Assembly: GCA_017475785.1 (NCBI GenBank)
Contig: JAFVEX010000041.1
Location: 1-42,750, forward strand
Length of the DNA: 42,750 bases
Direction: 5' to 3'
From: Eubacterium sp.
GTDB taxonomy: Bacteria > Bacillota_A > Clostridia > Lachnospirales > Lachnospiraceae
Below the pieces are notes generated by a model. The model did no database searches. It was given only the letters and a program-made list of their open reading frames with translations, and was not told the DNA's origin. Shown here in pieces: positions 35,191-42,750 of this stretch; within the stretch, counting starts at the first letter, position 1, and each line of letters opens with the position of its first letter. Made by a program: the position numbers and the translations under genes.

Positions 35191-37266
35191 TTATTCGTCA
35201 CGCTCGAACACTTCCACATATCCGCACTCTTTGTCCGCGCAGACGAGTTTCTTTCCTTTTTCAAGCATATAGCCTCCGCACTGCGGGCATTTTTTGCTGG
35301 ATGGTCTCTGCCAGGACATGAACGCGCATTCCGGGTGATTCATGCACCCGTAATAGCGCCGTCCCTTCTTCGTCTTCTTGATGACAATGTCGCCGCCGCA
35401 CTCCGGGCAGCTCACGCCGGTTTTTTCGTAATAGGGCTTTGTGTTTCTGCACTCCGGAAAGCCCGGGCAGGCCAGGAATTTTCCGTGGGGGCCGTATTTG
35501 ATGACCATGTTCCGCCCGCAATTCTCACAGATAACGTCGGATTCCTCGTCGCGGATTTCGACCTCTTCCAGCTCCCGCTCTGCCGTATCCACTGCCTCCT
35601 TGAGATCCGGCCAGAAATTGCGGATGATGGTCTTCCACTCCAGCTTTCCCTCTTCGACGCCATCCAGAAGCGCCTCCATGTTCGCGGTGAAATTCACGTC
35701 AACAATGCTCGGAAACGCCTGCTTCATCATATCATTGACGACCTCGCCGAGCTCAGTGATGTAAAGCTTTCGCTGCTCCCTGGCGATGTACCTGCGGTTA
35801 ATGATCGTCGTGATGGTCGGCGCGTAGGTACTCGGACGGCCGATTCCCAGTTCTTCCATTTCCCGCACAAGTGCAGCCTCCGTGTAATGTGCCGGCGGCT
35901 GCGTGAAGTGCTGCTCTTCCTTCAGGGAAAGAAGCTTCAGCTCGCTGTCCCTGCTGATTTTTCCGAGATGGTCATCTGCCTCCTTCGTCTCCTCGCTGTC
36001 GGAATAGACATTCAGGAAGCCCTTGAATACCAGTGTCGAGGCAGACGCGGTAAAGATATACTCGCCGCCTCTGATTCTGACTGTATTGGTCTCGAACCGT
36101 GCCTGCGCCATTCTGCTCGCCGCGAAGCGCTTCCAGATCAGCTGATACAGCCGGAACTGGTCTCTGGACAGATACTCTTTCACTGACGCCGGCGTCCTTG
36201 TAATATCTGTCGGGCGGATTGCCTCATGCGCGTCCTGCGCGTTCTTGTTCTGGTTGCGGTTATCCCCGGCTGCCGGCGGCGCGACATTTTCTTCACCAAA
36301 TACAGACGCGATATACGCGCGCGCAGCCGAATCTGCCTCCGCGGAAATTCTGGTGGAATCCGTACGCAGATAGGAAATCAGACCGACCGTGCCTGTTTTC
36401 GGAAGGTCGATACCCTCGTAGAGCTGCTGGGCAATCTGCATCGTTTTATAAGTGGACATATTCAGGACGTTTGACGCTTCCTGCTGCAGGGTACTGGTGG
36501 TAAACGGAAGCGGCGCCTTCTTTACACGGCTGCCCTTTTTGATTTCTGCCACGGAGAAATCCGCCCCCTCAAGTCCTTTCAGAACCTGATCCAGCTCGCC
36601 GCGTGAACGGATCTCCATCTTTTTATCAGTACCGTAAAAATGCGCGGTCAGCGGCTTCTTCTGTCCGTCCACCTGAAGGTTCGCGTCCAGCGTCCAGTAC
36701 TCCTTTGGAATGAATGAATTGATCTCTTCCTCCCGGTCTGCTATGATCCGGAGCGCGACAGACTGCACGCGTCCTGCTGAAAGTCCGCGCTTGATCTTCT
36801 TCCAGAGGAGCGGACTGATCTCATAACCGACCATCCTGTCCAGGATTCTGCGCGCCTGCTGGGCGTCGACCAGATTCATGTCAAGGTCACGCGCGCCTTT
36901 CAGAGAATCCTTGACCGCTGTCTTCGTGATCTCGTTGAAGGTAATCCGCCGCATTTTCGACGGCTCGACCTTCAGCGTCTTCGACAGATGCCACGAGATT
37001 GCCTCTCCCTCGCGGTCCGGGTCGGTCGCAAGATAGATCATCTTTGCCTTCGCCGCTTCCTTGCGGAGCTTCGCGAGAAGATCTCCCTTTCCGCGGATTG
37101 TAATGTACTTTGGTTCGTAATCATGTTCAAAGTCAATGCCAAGCTGGCTCTTGGGCAGATCACGCACGTGCCCCATGGATGCCTCAACCTTGTAGTTAGA
37201 GCCCAGAAACTTTTTAATGGACTTGACTTTTGTCGGTGACTCGACAATGACCAGATTGTTTGCCAC
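35191..37266 (-). CDS. topA: DNA topoisomerase I (type IA)
   Basis: Relaxes negative supercoils by cutting one strand. Protein of 691 residues. The Toprim acidic pair is D82/D84 in ATDPDREGEA, and the active-site tyrosine is Y299 in ISYLRTDSTRIS. Three C-terminal zinc-ribbon motifs (CENCGRNMV...CPGFPEC, CPECGGD...CMNHPEC, CPQCGGY...CADKEC) bind DNA. The start codon is GTG (GTG GCA AAC AAT), preceded by AGGAGGTG; an ATG start is not available in a fitting place. It lies between dprA and codY, the order seen in many Firmicutes. Confidence 0.97.
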   Translation of the reverse strand: MANNLVIVESPTKVKSIKKFLGSNYKVEASMGHVRDLPKSQLGIDFEHDYEPKYITIRGKGDLLAKLRKEAAKAKMIYLATDPDREGEAISWHLSKTLKVEPSKMRRITFNEITKTAVKDSLKGARDLDMNLVDAQQARRILDRMVGYEISPLLWKKIKRGLSAGRVQSVALRIIADREEEINSFIPKEYWTLDANLQVDGQKKPLTAHFYGTDKKMEIRSRGELDQVLKGLEGADFSVAEIKKGSRVKKAPLPFTTSTLQQEASNVLNMSTYKTMQIAQQLYEGIDLPKTGTVGLISYLRTDSTRISAEADSAARAYIASVFGEENVAPPAAGDNRNQNKNAQDAHEAIRPTDITRTPASVKEYLSRDQFRLYQLIWKRFAASRMAQARFETNTVRIRGGEYIFTASASTLVFKGFLNVYSDSEETKEADDHLGKISRDSELKLLSLKEEQHFTQPPAHYTEAALVREMEELGIGRPSTYAPTITTIINRRYIAREQRKLYITELGEVVNDMMKQAFPSIVDVNFTANMEALLDGVEEGKLEWKTIIRNFWPDLKEAVDTAERELEEVEIRDEESDVICENCGRNMVIKYGPHGKFLACPGFPECRNTKPYYEKTGVSCPECGGDIVIKKTKKGRRYYGCMNHPECAFMSWQRPSSKKCPQCGGYMLEKGKKLVCADKECGYVEVFERDE

Positions 37267-37454
37267 TTCTACACCTCCTGAGTTTCAAATACTTATACAT
37301 ATATCATAAAGCATTTTGAGTTGCAAGCAGCATTTTTAACATTCTGGTTTTTCAACATCCCAAAATCGCGCGTTCCTGCACACCTGGCACCAGTAAACAG
37401 CAGCAATTATCCTGAACAGTTTTTCTTGCAGGCTGTCCACAAATGCCACGCCAG

Positions 37455-37480
37455 AAAACTTCTATAATGATAGAGGTTTT
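37455..37480 (-). terminator. Hairpin after dprA
   Basis: AAAACTTCTAT (37455-37465) pairs with ATAGAGGTTTT (37470-37480) with one mismatch over a four-base loop. It starts six bases past the dprA stop. It has little T run beyond the stem itself. The rest of the 219-bp gap to topA contains no gene. Confidence 0.5.
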
Positions 37481-37485
37481 CGCAG

Positions 37486-38574
37486 TCAGCAGCGGCAGAA
37501 ACAGCCGGGAAGAACTTCTCTCGCATACCGCTCCGCGCATAATTCCAGCAGATATCTGCCGGCTTCGGCCTCCGTGCAGCCTGCCTTCGCGGCTATGGCA
37601 AAAGCGGATTGTTCATCAAAATCCAGCGCGCTTCTGACTGACAGGTACACGCTGTTCCCCGCACGGATTCCTGGCGCGGATTCTGACGCAGGCTCTGATG
37701 ATCGTTTTGTCACAGATTCTGAGGCCGGTTCTGCTGATCGTTTTGTTCCAGCACCTGACGCACGTTCTGACGGCAGCTTCACTCCGGCACCTGATGCCGG
37801 TTTCAAATCAACGCCCGATTCTGGTATCAGCGCGGCATCCGACGAGGGATTTGCGTATCCTGACCCTTTTCCTGAATCACCGGTTCTCTCACTCAGTCCC
37901 AGTTCTGCCAGGATATCCTCAGGGCAGGTCGCGATGCCGGCGCCTTCCGAAATCAGGTGATTGCATCCGGCGCTTGCAGGATCCCGGTTTCTTCCGGGGA
38001 TCGCATAGACGGCTTTACCCTGTTCCAGCGCGTATTCTACCGTAATCAGCGAACCGCTTTTCCTCCTGGCCTCCGCGACAAGCACCAGATCGGAAAGCGC
38101 GCTGATAATTCTGTTCCGAATGGGAAAATGCCAGCCCGCGGCAGGCGTTCCGGGCTCGAATTCTGACAGGATTCCGCCGCCCGTCCTGAGAATCTGCTCA
38201 TAGAGCAGGCGGTTCGAGGACGGATAGCAGACATCGGCGCCGCTTCCCAGAACGGCAAATGTCCTGCCGCCGCCTTCCAGCGCGCCCTCATGGCCTGCCG
38301 CATCGCAGCCAAGTGCCATTCCGCTGATCACCTGTACTCCGTGCTCTGCCAGAACCTTTCCGAAGCGCTTTGCTTCGCTGTAACCGTAATTGCTGCATCG
38401 CCTGGCTCCGACAATCGCGACACACTTTCCGGCAGGATCCGGCAATCTGCCTATGACATACAGTTCTTCCGGCATGCGCGCATACGCGCGCAGCTTCTCC
38501 GGATATGCCGGGTCGTCTCTGCGGATCTTCCACATCTCCAACCGGTTCTCTCTGGATTGATTGTTTTTCCTCAT
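37486..38574 (-). CDS. dprA: DNA-processing protein DprA
   Basis: Recombination mediator that loads RecA onto incoming single strands in transformation. Protein of 362 residues. The Rossmann-like DNA_processg_A domain is at about 50-230: VAIVGARRCSNYG, SGMALGCDAAGHEGAL and SGSLITVEYALEQGKAVYAIPG. A C-terminal winged domain follows at about 300-362. Between them is a linker of four degenerate 12-residue repeats (TKRS(A/S)EPASES and relatives), which is longer than usual. It follows comM by 67 bases, a standard DNA-uptake pair. An internal ATG at 38535 would cut 13 residues, but its ribosome site is badly spaced. Confidence 0.94.
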   Translation of the reverse strand: MRKNNQSRENRLEMWKIRRDDPAYPEKLRAYARMPEELYVIGRLPDPAGKCVAIVGARRCSNYGYSEAKRFGKVLAEHGVQVISGMALGCDAAGHEGALEGGGRTFAVLGSGADVCYPSSNRLLYEQILRTGGGILSEFEPGTPAAGWHFPIRNRIISALSDLVLVAEARRKSGSLITVEYALEQGKAVYAIPGRNRDPASAGCNHLISEGAGIATCPEDILAELGLSERTGDSGKGSGYANPSSDAALIPESGVDLKPASGAGVKLPSERASGAGTKRSAEPASESVTKRSSEPASESAPGIRAGNSVYLSVRSALDFDEQSAFAIAAKAGCTEAEAGRYLLELCAERYAREVLPGCFCRC

Positions 38575-38641
38575 ATTACAAATACCCTTTTTTATTACCA
38601 GCTTAATTTATACGGCGAATTCCCCGCAAATACAGCAATTC

Positions 38642-40156
38642 TCAGTCTCCGTTCCTGCAGATGATTGCTTCGCTGATATGTGCCTCACTGATCACATCTG
38701 ACGAATCCAGGTCGGCGATTGTCCGCGCCACGCGCAGAATGTGATGATACCCTCTCGCAGAGAGACCCAGTGTCTCGAAGGCGCGGTGCAGCATCCGGCT
38801 GCCATCCTCCGTCATCCGGCAGTATTTCTGCATATCTGCCGCGGAAAGCTCGCTGTTAAAATGTATGCCCATGCCCCGGTAGCGCTCGGACTGAACCCTG
38901 GCTGCGCCGCACACCTTTTCGCGGAGAGCCGCGGAGCCCTCCTCATGGCTGGAGGATTGTGTCAGATCCTGATAGGATACGGCCTGCATTTCGCTGTGCA
39001 GATCTATCCGGTCCATAAAGGCGTGGCTGATCCTTCTTCTGTACAGACTGATCTCTGCCATAGAACACTGGCACCTTGAGCGGTCCGGAAAAAAACCGCA
39101 GGGACAGGGATTCATCGCGGCTACGAGCAAAAAACCGGCGGGAAAATCGAACGTGCCTCCGATCCGGGAAATCGTGACGTGATGATCTTCCAGAGGCTGG
39201 CGCATCAGATCGATGGTTTCGCGCTTCATCTCCGCGATTTCATCCAGAAACAGGACACCCCTGTGGGCAAGCGTTACCTCCCCCGGCCTCGGGACGCGGC
39301 CGCCGCCGCAGAGCGCGGTCGGCGTCAGCGAATGATGCGGCGCCCGGAACGGCCGCTCGCACAGCAGCGGCCTGTCGGCAGGGAGAAGACCCGCAATGCT
39401 GTAAAGCTTTGAAATCTCCAGCTGTTCGTCCGCGCCAAGAGGCGGAAGAATCGTCGGAATCCGCTGCGCGGCCATGGATTTGCCCGCACCGGGCGGACCC
39501 GATATCAGGAGATTATGAAATCCTGCTGCGGCTATCACGGCAGCCCGCTTCATAGAAGCCTGTCCATGAATATCCGCGAAGTCCGGCAGTTCTTTCCCGG
39601 AATCTCCTGCAGCAGCCGCTCTGATTTCTTCTGCCTCCGGGATCACGCCGTCCCGCGCGTAGGCGATCAGCTCTCCGATATCCCGCAGCCCAATCACCCG
39701 GATTCCATCCACAATTCCTGCCTCGATCCTGTTTCCTGCCGGCACAATACAGGATGTGCAGCCCATCTGTCTGGCGCACAGCACGCTCGGCAGGATTCCT
39801 GTGATGCGCTCAACCGCGCCGTCCAGCCGGAGTTCTCCCAACACCATCGTATCAGCGAAAACAGCCGGGTCAATCTCCCCGATTGCCCCCAGAACTGCCG
39901 CGGCGATCGGCAGGTCAAACCGTGTCCCGTCTTTCCGCAGATCTCCCGGGGCAAGGTTGATCGTCAGACGCTTTGGGGGCAGGTTTACCTCATAGCTGCG
40001 AAGCGCGGTGCGGACACGGTCCTGCGCCTCCCGTACCTGCGAGGATACAAATCCCACAATCGAGAACATGGGAAGTCCGCTGCTGGCATCTGCCTCCACT
40101 GCCACAGGAACCGCATCCACGCCAAAAATAGCTGCAGAATGAATTCTACAGAACAT
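38642..40156 (-). CDS. comM: Mg-chelatase-like ATPase ComM/YifB
   Basis: AAA+ helicase that promotes branch migration during natural transformation. Protein of 504 residues. An N-terminal ChlI-like domain (VEADASSGLPMFSIVGF) is followed by the ATPase with Walker A GPPGAGKS (220-227) and Walker B VLFLDEIAEM, then the Mg-chelatase C-terminal domain (CPCGFFPDRSRCQC region, LSARGYHHILRVARTIADL). The ATG follows AAGGAG. Its promoter is seen at 40224-40252. It starts the comM-dprA-topA-codY cluster. Confidence 0.95.
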   Translation of the reverse strand: MFCRIHSAAIFGVDAVPVAVEADASSGLPMFSIVGFVSSQVREAQDRVRTALRSYEVNLPPKRLTINLAPGDLRKDGTRFDLPIAAAVLGAIGEIDPAVFADTMVLGELRLDGAVERITGILPSVLCARQMGCTSCIVPAGNRIEAGIVDGIRVIGLRDIGELIAYARDGVIPEAEEIRAAAAGDSGKELPDFADIHGQASMKRAAVIAAAGFHNLLISGPPGAGKSMAAQRIPTILPPLGADEQLEISKLYSIAGLLPADRPLLCERPFRAPHHSLTPTALCGGGRVPRPGEVTLAHRGVLFLDEIAEMKRETIDLMRQPLEDHHVTISRIGGTFDFPAGFLLVAAMNPCPCGFFPDRSRCQCSMAEISLYRRRISHAFMDRIDLHSEMQAVSYQDLTQSSSHEEGSAALREKVCGAARVQSERYRGMGIHFNSELSAADMQKYCRMTEDGSRMLHRAFETLGLSARGYHHILRVARTIADLDSSDVISEAHISEAIICRNGD

Positions 40157-40223
40157 AGATGTCTCCTTTATTCAGTTGTGGAACACATGGAATCATCGCC
40201 CGAACGGGCTTGAATTGCATACT

Positions 40224-40252
40224 ATGTTAATTGATTTTTCCGGCCGTGTCAA
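40224..40252 (-). promoter_or_regulatory. comM promoter
   Basis: On the minus strand a consensus TTGACA (40247-40252), a 17-bp spacer and TAACAT (40224-40229), about 70 bases upstream of the comM start. A short GCCCG-AA-CGGGC hairpin lies in the leader. Confidence 0.65.
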
Positions 40253-40305
40253 GTATCTTTGATGAGCACTGTCAGGGTGACTGTCAAGAAGCAGACTCAT
40301 GCTTA

Positions 40306-40480
40306 ATACCCGCACTCAGCGGCACGAATACTCCCACGTAACACTCGCAGCCACCGGCATAAATGCTTCCGCTTAACACCCGCAGCCACCGATGCGAATA
40401 CTCCCACGTAACACTCGCAGCCACCGGCGCGAATGCTCCCGCTTAACACTCGCAGCCACCGACGCGAATGCGCTCGCTTC
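40306..40480. repeat. 35-bp minisatellite, five tandem copies
   Basis: Units start at 40306, 40341, 40376, 40411 and 40446, each 35 bp, with the core ACAC(T/C)CGCAGCCACCG. Copies 1 and 3 end ACTCCCACGTA, copies 2 and 4 end in (C/T)CCGCTTA, giving a 70-bp higher-order pattern. It fills the gap between comM and the transporter. 35 is not a multiple of three and no gene is carried. Confidence 0.9.
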
Positions 40481-40499
40481 ACTGCGGCTGCGATCGCTG

Positions 40500-41468
40500 C
40501 TACAACAGCCCCATCTGTCCGTACAGGAAAATCCACCCGAACAGCGTAAAGATAGAAAGCACCGTTCCCAGCGCGACAATCTGGCCGGCAAGCTCACCGT
40601 CTCCGCCCATATTTTCAGCCATCGCGTACGAGGCGACGGCAGTGGGGGAGCCATACATCACCAGAAGAACAAACTGCTCGATATTTGTAATAGGAAGGAG
40701 GGGCGCGGCAAGCGTCGTAAAAAGAGGAAGCAATATCATCTTGATCAGCAGGACAGGTGCCAGGTACCGCCCGTTCCGGCCGACTGTGCTGAACCGCAGC
40801 GTGCCCCCGAGAATAAACAGAGCGAGTGGCGTCGTCATATTTGAAATGGCCGAGACAGGCTGGTCTACCGCCTCCGGCAGACGAATTCCGAACAGCAAAA
40901 ACAGCGCGCCGACAATGGCGCCGAGGATAATCGGATTCGTCAGAACATTTTTGAACAGCAAAAGGGCATAACCACCGGGGCGCCGGGAAGCTTTGCCTTT
41001 TGTTTCCGGATTAAACATTTCCAGAATGATCACCGCAGCAACATTATAAATCGGGACGATAATCGCGACCAGAACAGAGGCCACGGCAACGCCTGCCTCT
41101 TGGAAGACACTTTCTGTCATCGGCAGGGCAAACAGGACAAAATTGCTCCGGAAAATCCCCTGAATCATGACGCCGCGCTGCGGATCGCCGGATACGAACC
41201 GCGGCAGCAGCAATACCAGAAGGACAATCAGCACCAGCAGACTGGCCACAGAAAAGGTGACATAGAAGCCGTTCACCCGGCTGCCCGGTGAAATGTGATA
41301 CAGATTTTTGAACATCATCACCGGAAAAAAGCACCGGAACACCATTCGATTCAGTTTTTTCAGAAATGCCTCGTCAACGATGCCGGAGCGCTTTACACCA
41401 TAGCCGAATAACAGGTAGATAACAAATGGCAACACCGCGTTGACTGCTGTAATGAATGATTTTATCAT
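40500..41468 (-). CDS. AEC-family transporter (auxin efflux carrier)
   Basis: A 322-residue membrane protein with about ten hydrophobic spans, beginning VLPFVIYLLFGYGVKRSG and including ALFILGGTLRFS and TAVASYAMAENMGGD, the last characteristic of AEC transporters. Relatives move small organic acids, malonate or other anions in bacteria. The substrate here is not known. It overlaps the preceding U32 gene by four bases (ATGA), so the two are translated together. It ends at the minisatellite. Confidence 0.9.
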   Translation of the reverse strand: MIKSFITAVNAVLPFVIYLLFGYGVKRSGIVDEAFLKKLNRMVFRCFFPVMMFKNLYHISPGSRVNGFYVTFSVASLLVLIVLLVLLLPRFVSGDPQRGVMIQGIFRSNFVLFALPMTESVFQEAGVAVASVLVAIIVPIYNVAAVIILEMFNPETKGKASRRPGGYALLLFKNVLTNPIILGAIVGALFLLFGIRLPEAVDQPVSAISNMTTPLALFILGGTLRFSTVGRNGRYLAPVLLIKMILLPLFTTLAAPLLPITNIEQFVLLVMYGSPTAVASYAMAENMGGDGELAGQIVALGTVLSIFTLFGWIFLYGQMGLL

Positions 41469-42721
41469 AATGCTTTATCAGATGAGCCGGCTGCCCGGCA
41501 CCGGAGGATATCATAGACATCTGTTTTTACGCCCAAATCCACATGAAGCTCCTGCCGGGCGTGCGGCGCGGACTCCATCGCGTTCCCTTCGGCATCGTAA
41601 ATCGCGCGGACCGTACAGACTTCGTTCCTCCCGTCGGGCTTCATCACTTCGATCCGGTCACCGGCACAGAACTTGTTCTTCTGCGTGATTACCGCGTGTC
41701 CGTCCGCGTCTGTTTTTTCCACGCAGCCCAGGTACCTGTACGTCGTCACATACGTATTGTTATCGTAAATCTGATCGGCATCCGTCGGTTTTCCATAGAA
41801 AAATCCCGTCGTGAAATTCCGGAACGTCCCGCTCGCGATCTGCTCGCGGTACCAGGGCAGACGCGCCTCGTAACGCGCAGGATCGCGCAGATAGTCATCA
41901 ATGGCGGCGCGGTAAGTTCTCGCTACGGTCGCGACGTACCGCGCTGTTTTCATCCTTCCCTCAATCTTGAAGCTTGTGAACCCGGTGCTGATCAGATCCG
42001 GGATGTGCTCGATCATGCACAAATCGCGGGAATTAAACAGAAATGTGCCGCGCTCATTTTCATAAACCGGCAGGTATTCGCCCGGCCGTGTCTCCTCGAC
42101 GACGGCGTACTTCCATCTGCAGGGATGTGTGCAGGCGCCCTGATTTGCGTCACGCTCTGTAAAATAGTTTGAGAGCAGGCATCTGCCTGAATAGGATATA
42201 CACATGGCGCCGTGGATAAAGCATTCCAGCTCCAGACCCGGATCCGTTTTCCGCCGCAGCTCCCGCAGCTCCTCCAGAGACAGCTCTCTTGCCGTCACGA
42301 CGCGGCTCGCGCCCTGCGCGTACCAGAAATTGCAGGCTGCGTAATTCGTATTATTCGCCTGCGTGCTGATATGCCGCGGAATCTCCGGACACACCTCTCT
42401 GGCGATCGAAAACACGCCGGGATCCGCGATAATCAGAGCGTCCGGCCGCAGAGCCGCCAGCTCCTCCAGATACGCCCTCACACCCGGCAGATCGCCGTTG
42501 TGGGCGAGAATATTCACAGTGACATGCACCTGGACGCCGCGGTCGTGCGCAAAGCGGATTCCCTCGGCGATCTCTTCCATGCTGAAATTTTTTGCCTTGG
42601 CGCGGAGCCCGTACGCGTCTCCGCCGATATACACGGCATCAGCCCCGAAGGCTGCCGCGACCTTCAGAACCTCCAGGCTGCCGGCCGGCACCAGAAGCTC
42701 CGGTGTTTTTTTCTGTATCAT
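41465..42721 (-). CDS. U32 family protein, TrhP-like (prephenate-dependent tRNA hydroxylation type)
   Basis: A 418-residue U32 protein. The TIM-barrel N-terminus PELLVPAGSLEVLKVAAAFGADAVYIGG and the signature region ECFIHGAMCISYSGRCLLSNYF followed by RDANQGACTHPCRWKY are present; these cysteines resemble the cluster-binding set in TrhP. Family members hydroxylate tRNA uridine 34 (TrhP) or were earlier called collagenase-like peptidases. The ATG follows GAGGAAAACCAC. It overlaps the AEC gene by four bases. The 29 bases upstream (42722-42750) may contain the end of another gene, but the frame cannot be decided. Confidence 0.9.
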   Translation of the reverse strand: MIQKKTPELLVPAGSLEVLKVAAAFGADAVYIGGDAYGLRAKAKNFSMEEIAEGIRFAHDRGVQVHVTVNILAHNGDLPGVRAYLEELAALRPDALIIADPGVFSIAREVCPEIPRHISTQANNTNYAACNFWYAQGASRVVTARELSLEELRELRRKTDPGLELECFIHGAMCISYSGRCLLSNYFTERDANQGACTHPCRWKYAVVEETRPGEYLPVYENERGTFLFNSRDLCMIEHIPDLISTGFTSFKIEGRMKTARYVATVARTYRAAIDDYLRDPARYEARLPWYREQIASGTFRNFTTGFFYGKPTDADQIYDNNTYVTTYRYLGCVEKTDADGHAVITQKNKFCAGDRIEVMKPDGRNEVCTVRAIYDAEGNAMESAPHARQELHVDLGVKTDVYDILRCRAAGSSDKAL

Positions 42722-42750
42722 GTGGTTTTCCTCAGAAACTGTCCGGAGCA

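Noticed and set aside
40306..40480. CRISPR array
   Set aside because: The copies are contiguous with no unrelated spacers.
40303..40654. Minus-strand frames through the 35-bp repeats
   Set aside because: They are repetitive Arg/Gly/Cys translations of the minisatellite and share frame only by chance; unit length 35 shifts the frame each copy.

Overview
The window reads as chromosome of a Clostridia-class Firmicute, most likely a Lachnospiraceae relative with mid-range GC. Support comes from AGGAGG-type ribosome sites, a CIRCE-controlled groES-groEL pair, CodY with a CodY box in its own promoter, the comM-dprA-topA-codY order, and DUF5711, Rpn-type PD-(D/E)XK and U32 proteins. Assignment below class level is inference. 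No rRNA, tRNA or CRISPR array was found.

Layout. 1-63: three 19-bp repeats that look like the end of an IS21-type element. 107-4241: a DUF5711 protein, argC and divergent argG around a cluster of ATGCAT (ArgR-box-like) motifs; a 279-bp palindrome separates argC from the DUF5711 gene. 4476-14377: a catabolic operon on the minus strand with a FadR-type GntR regulator, ribose-type ABC importer (binding protein, ATPase, two permeases), cyclase-family protein, IlvD/EDD dehydratase, KDPG aldolase and KDG kinase. It is probably a modified Entner-Doudoroff route from an imported sugar acid to pyruvate and glyceraldehyde-3-phosphate. Four similar palindromes lie ahead of the binding-protein gene and are the likely regulator sites.

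14545-24725 is the most unusual part. It holds a fusion of a flavin-reductase-like split barrel with a GcvT-like folate domain, a stand-alone paralogue of the fusion's N-terminal half, an orphan sugar-binding lipoprotein, a LacI regulator carrying a complete type-1 solute-binding domain at its C-terminus, and a Gfo/Idh/MocA oxidoreductase. GAAACGTTT-centred palindromes sit in three of its intergenic spaces. A PD-(D/E)XK transposase-like gene is embedded in it. I propose a regulated, folate-linked demethylation or one-carbon locus; substrate and reaction are unknown.

24791-31589: DUF2207 membrane protein, butanol-type iron alcohol dehydrogenase, PRTase-like protein, and IMP dehydrogenase translationally coupled to a membrane-anchored amidase. 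31692-33933: groES-groEL with CIRCE, followed by 37-bp repeats and a 160-bp branched inverted repeat that overlaps the groEL stop. 34105-40252: the comM-dprA-topA-codY housekeeping cluster. 40306-40480: a 35-bp minisatellite. 40500-42721: an AEC-family transporter overlapping a U32/TrhP-like protein. Several start codons were moved to internal ATGs that have proper Shine-Dalgarno sequences, as stated in each entry.
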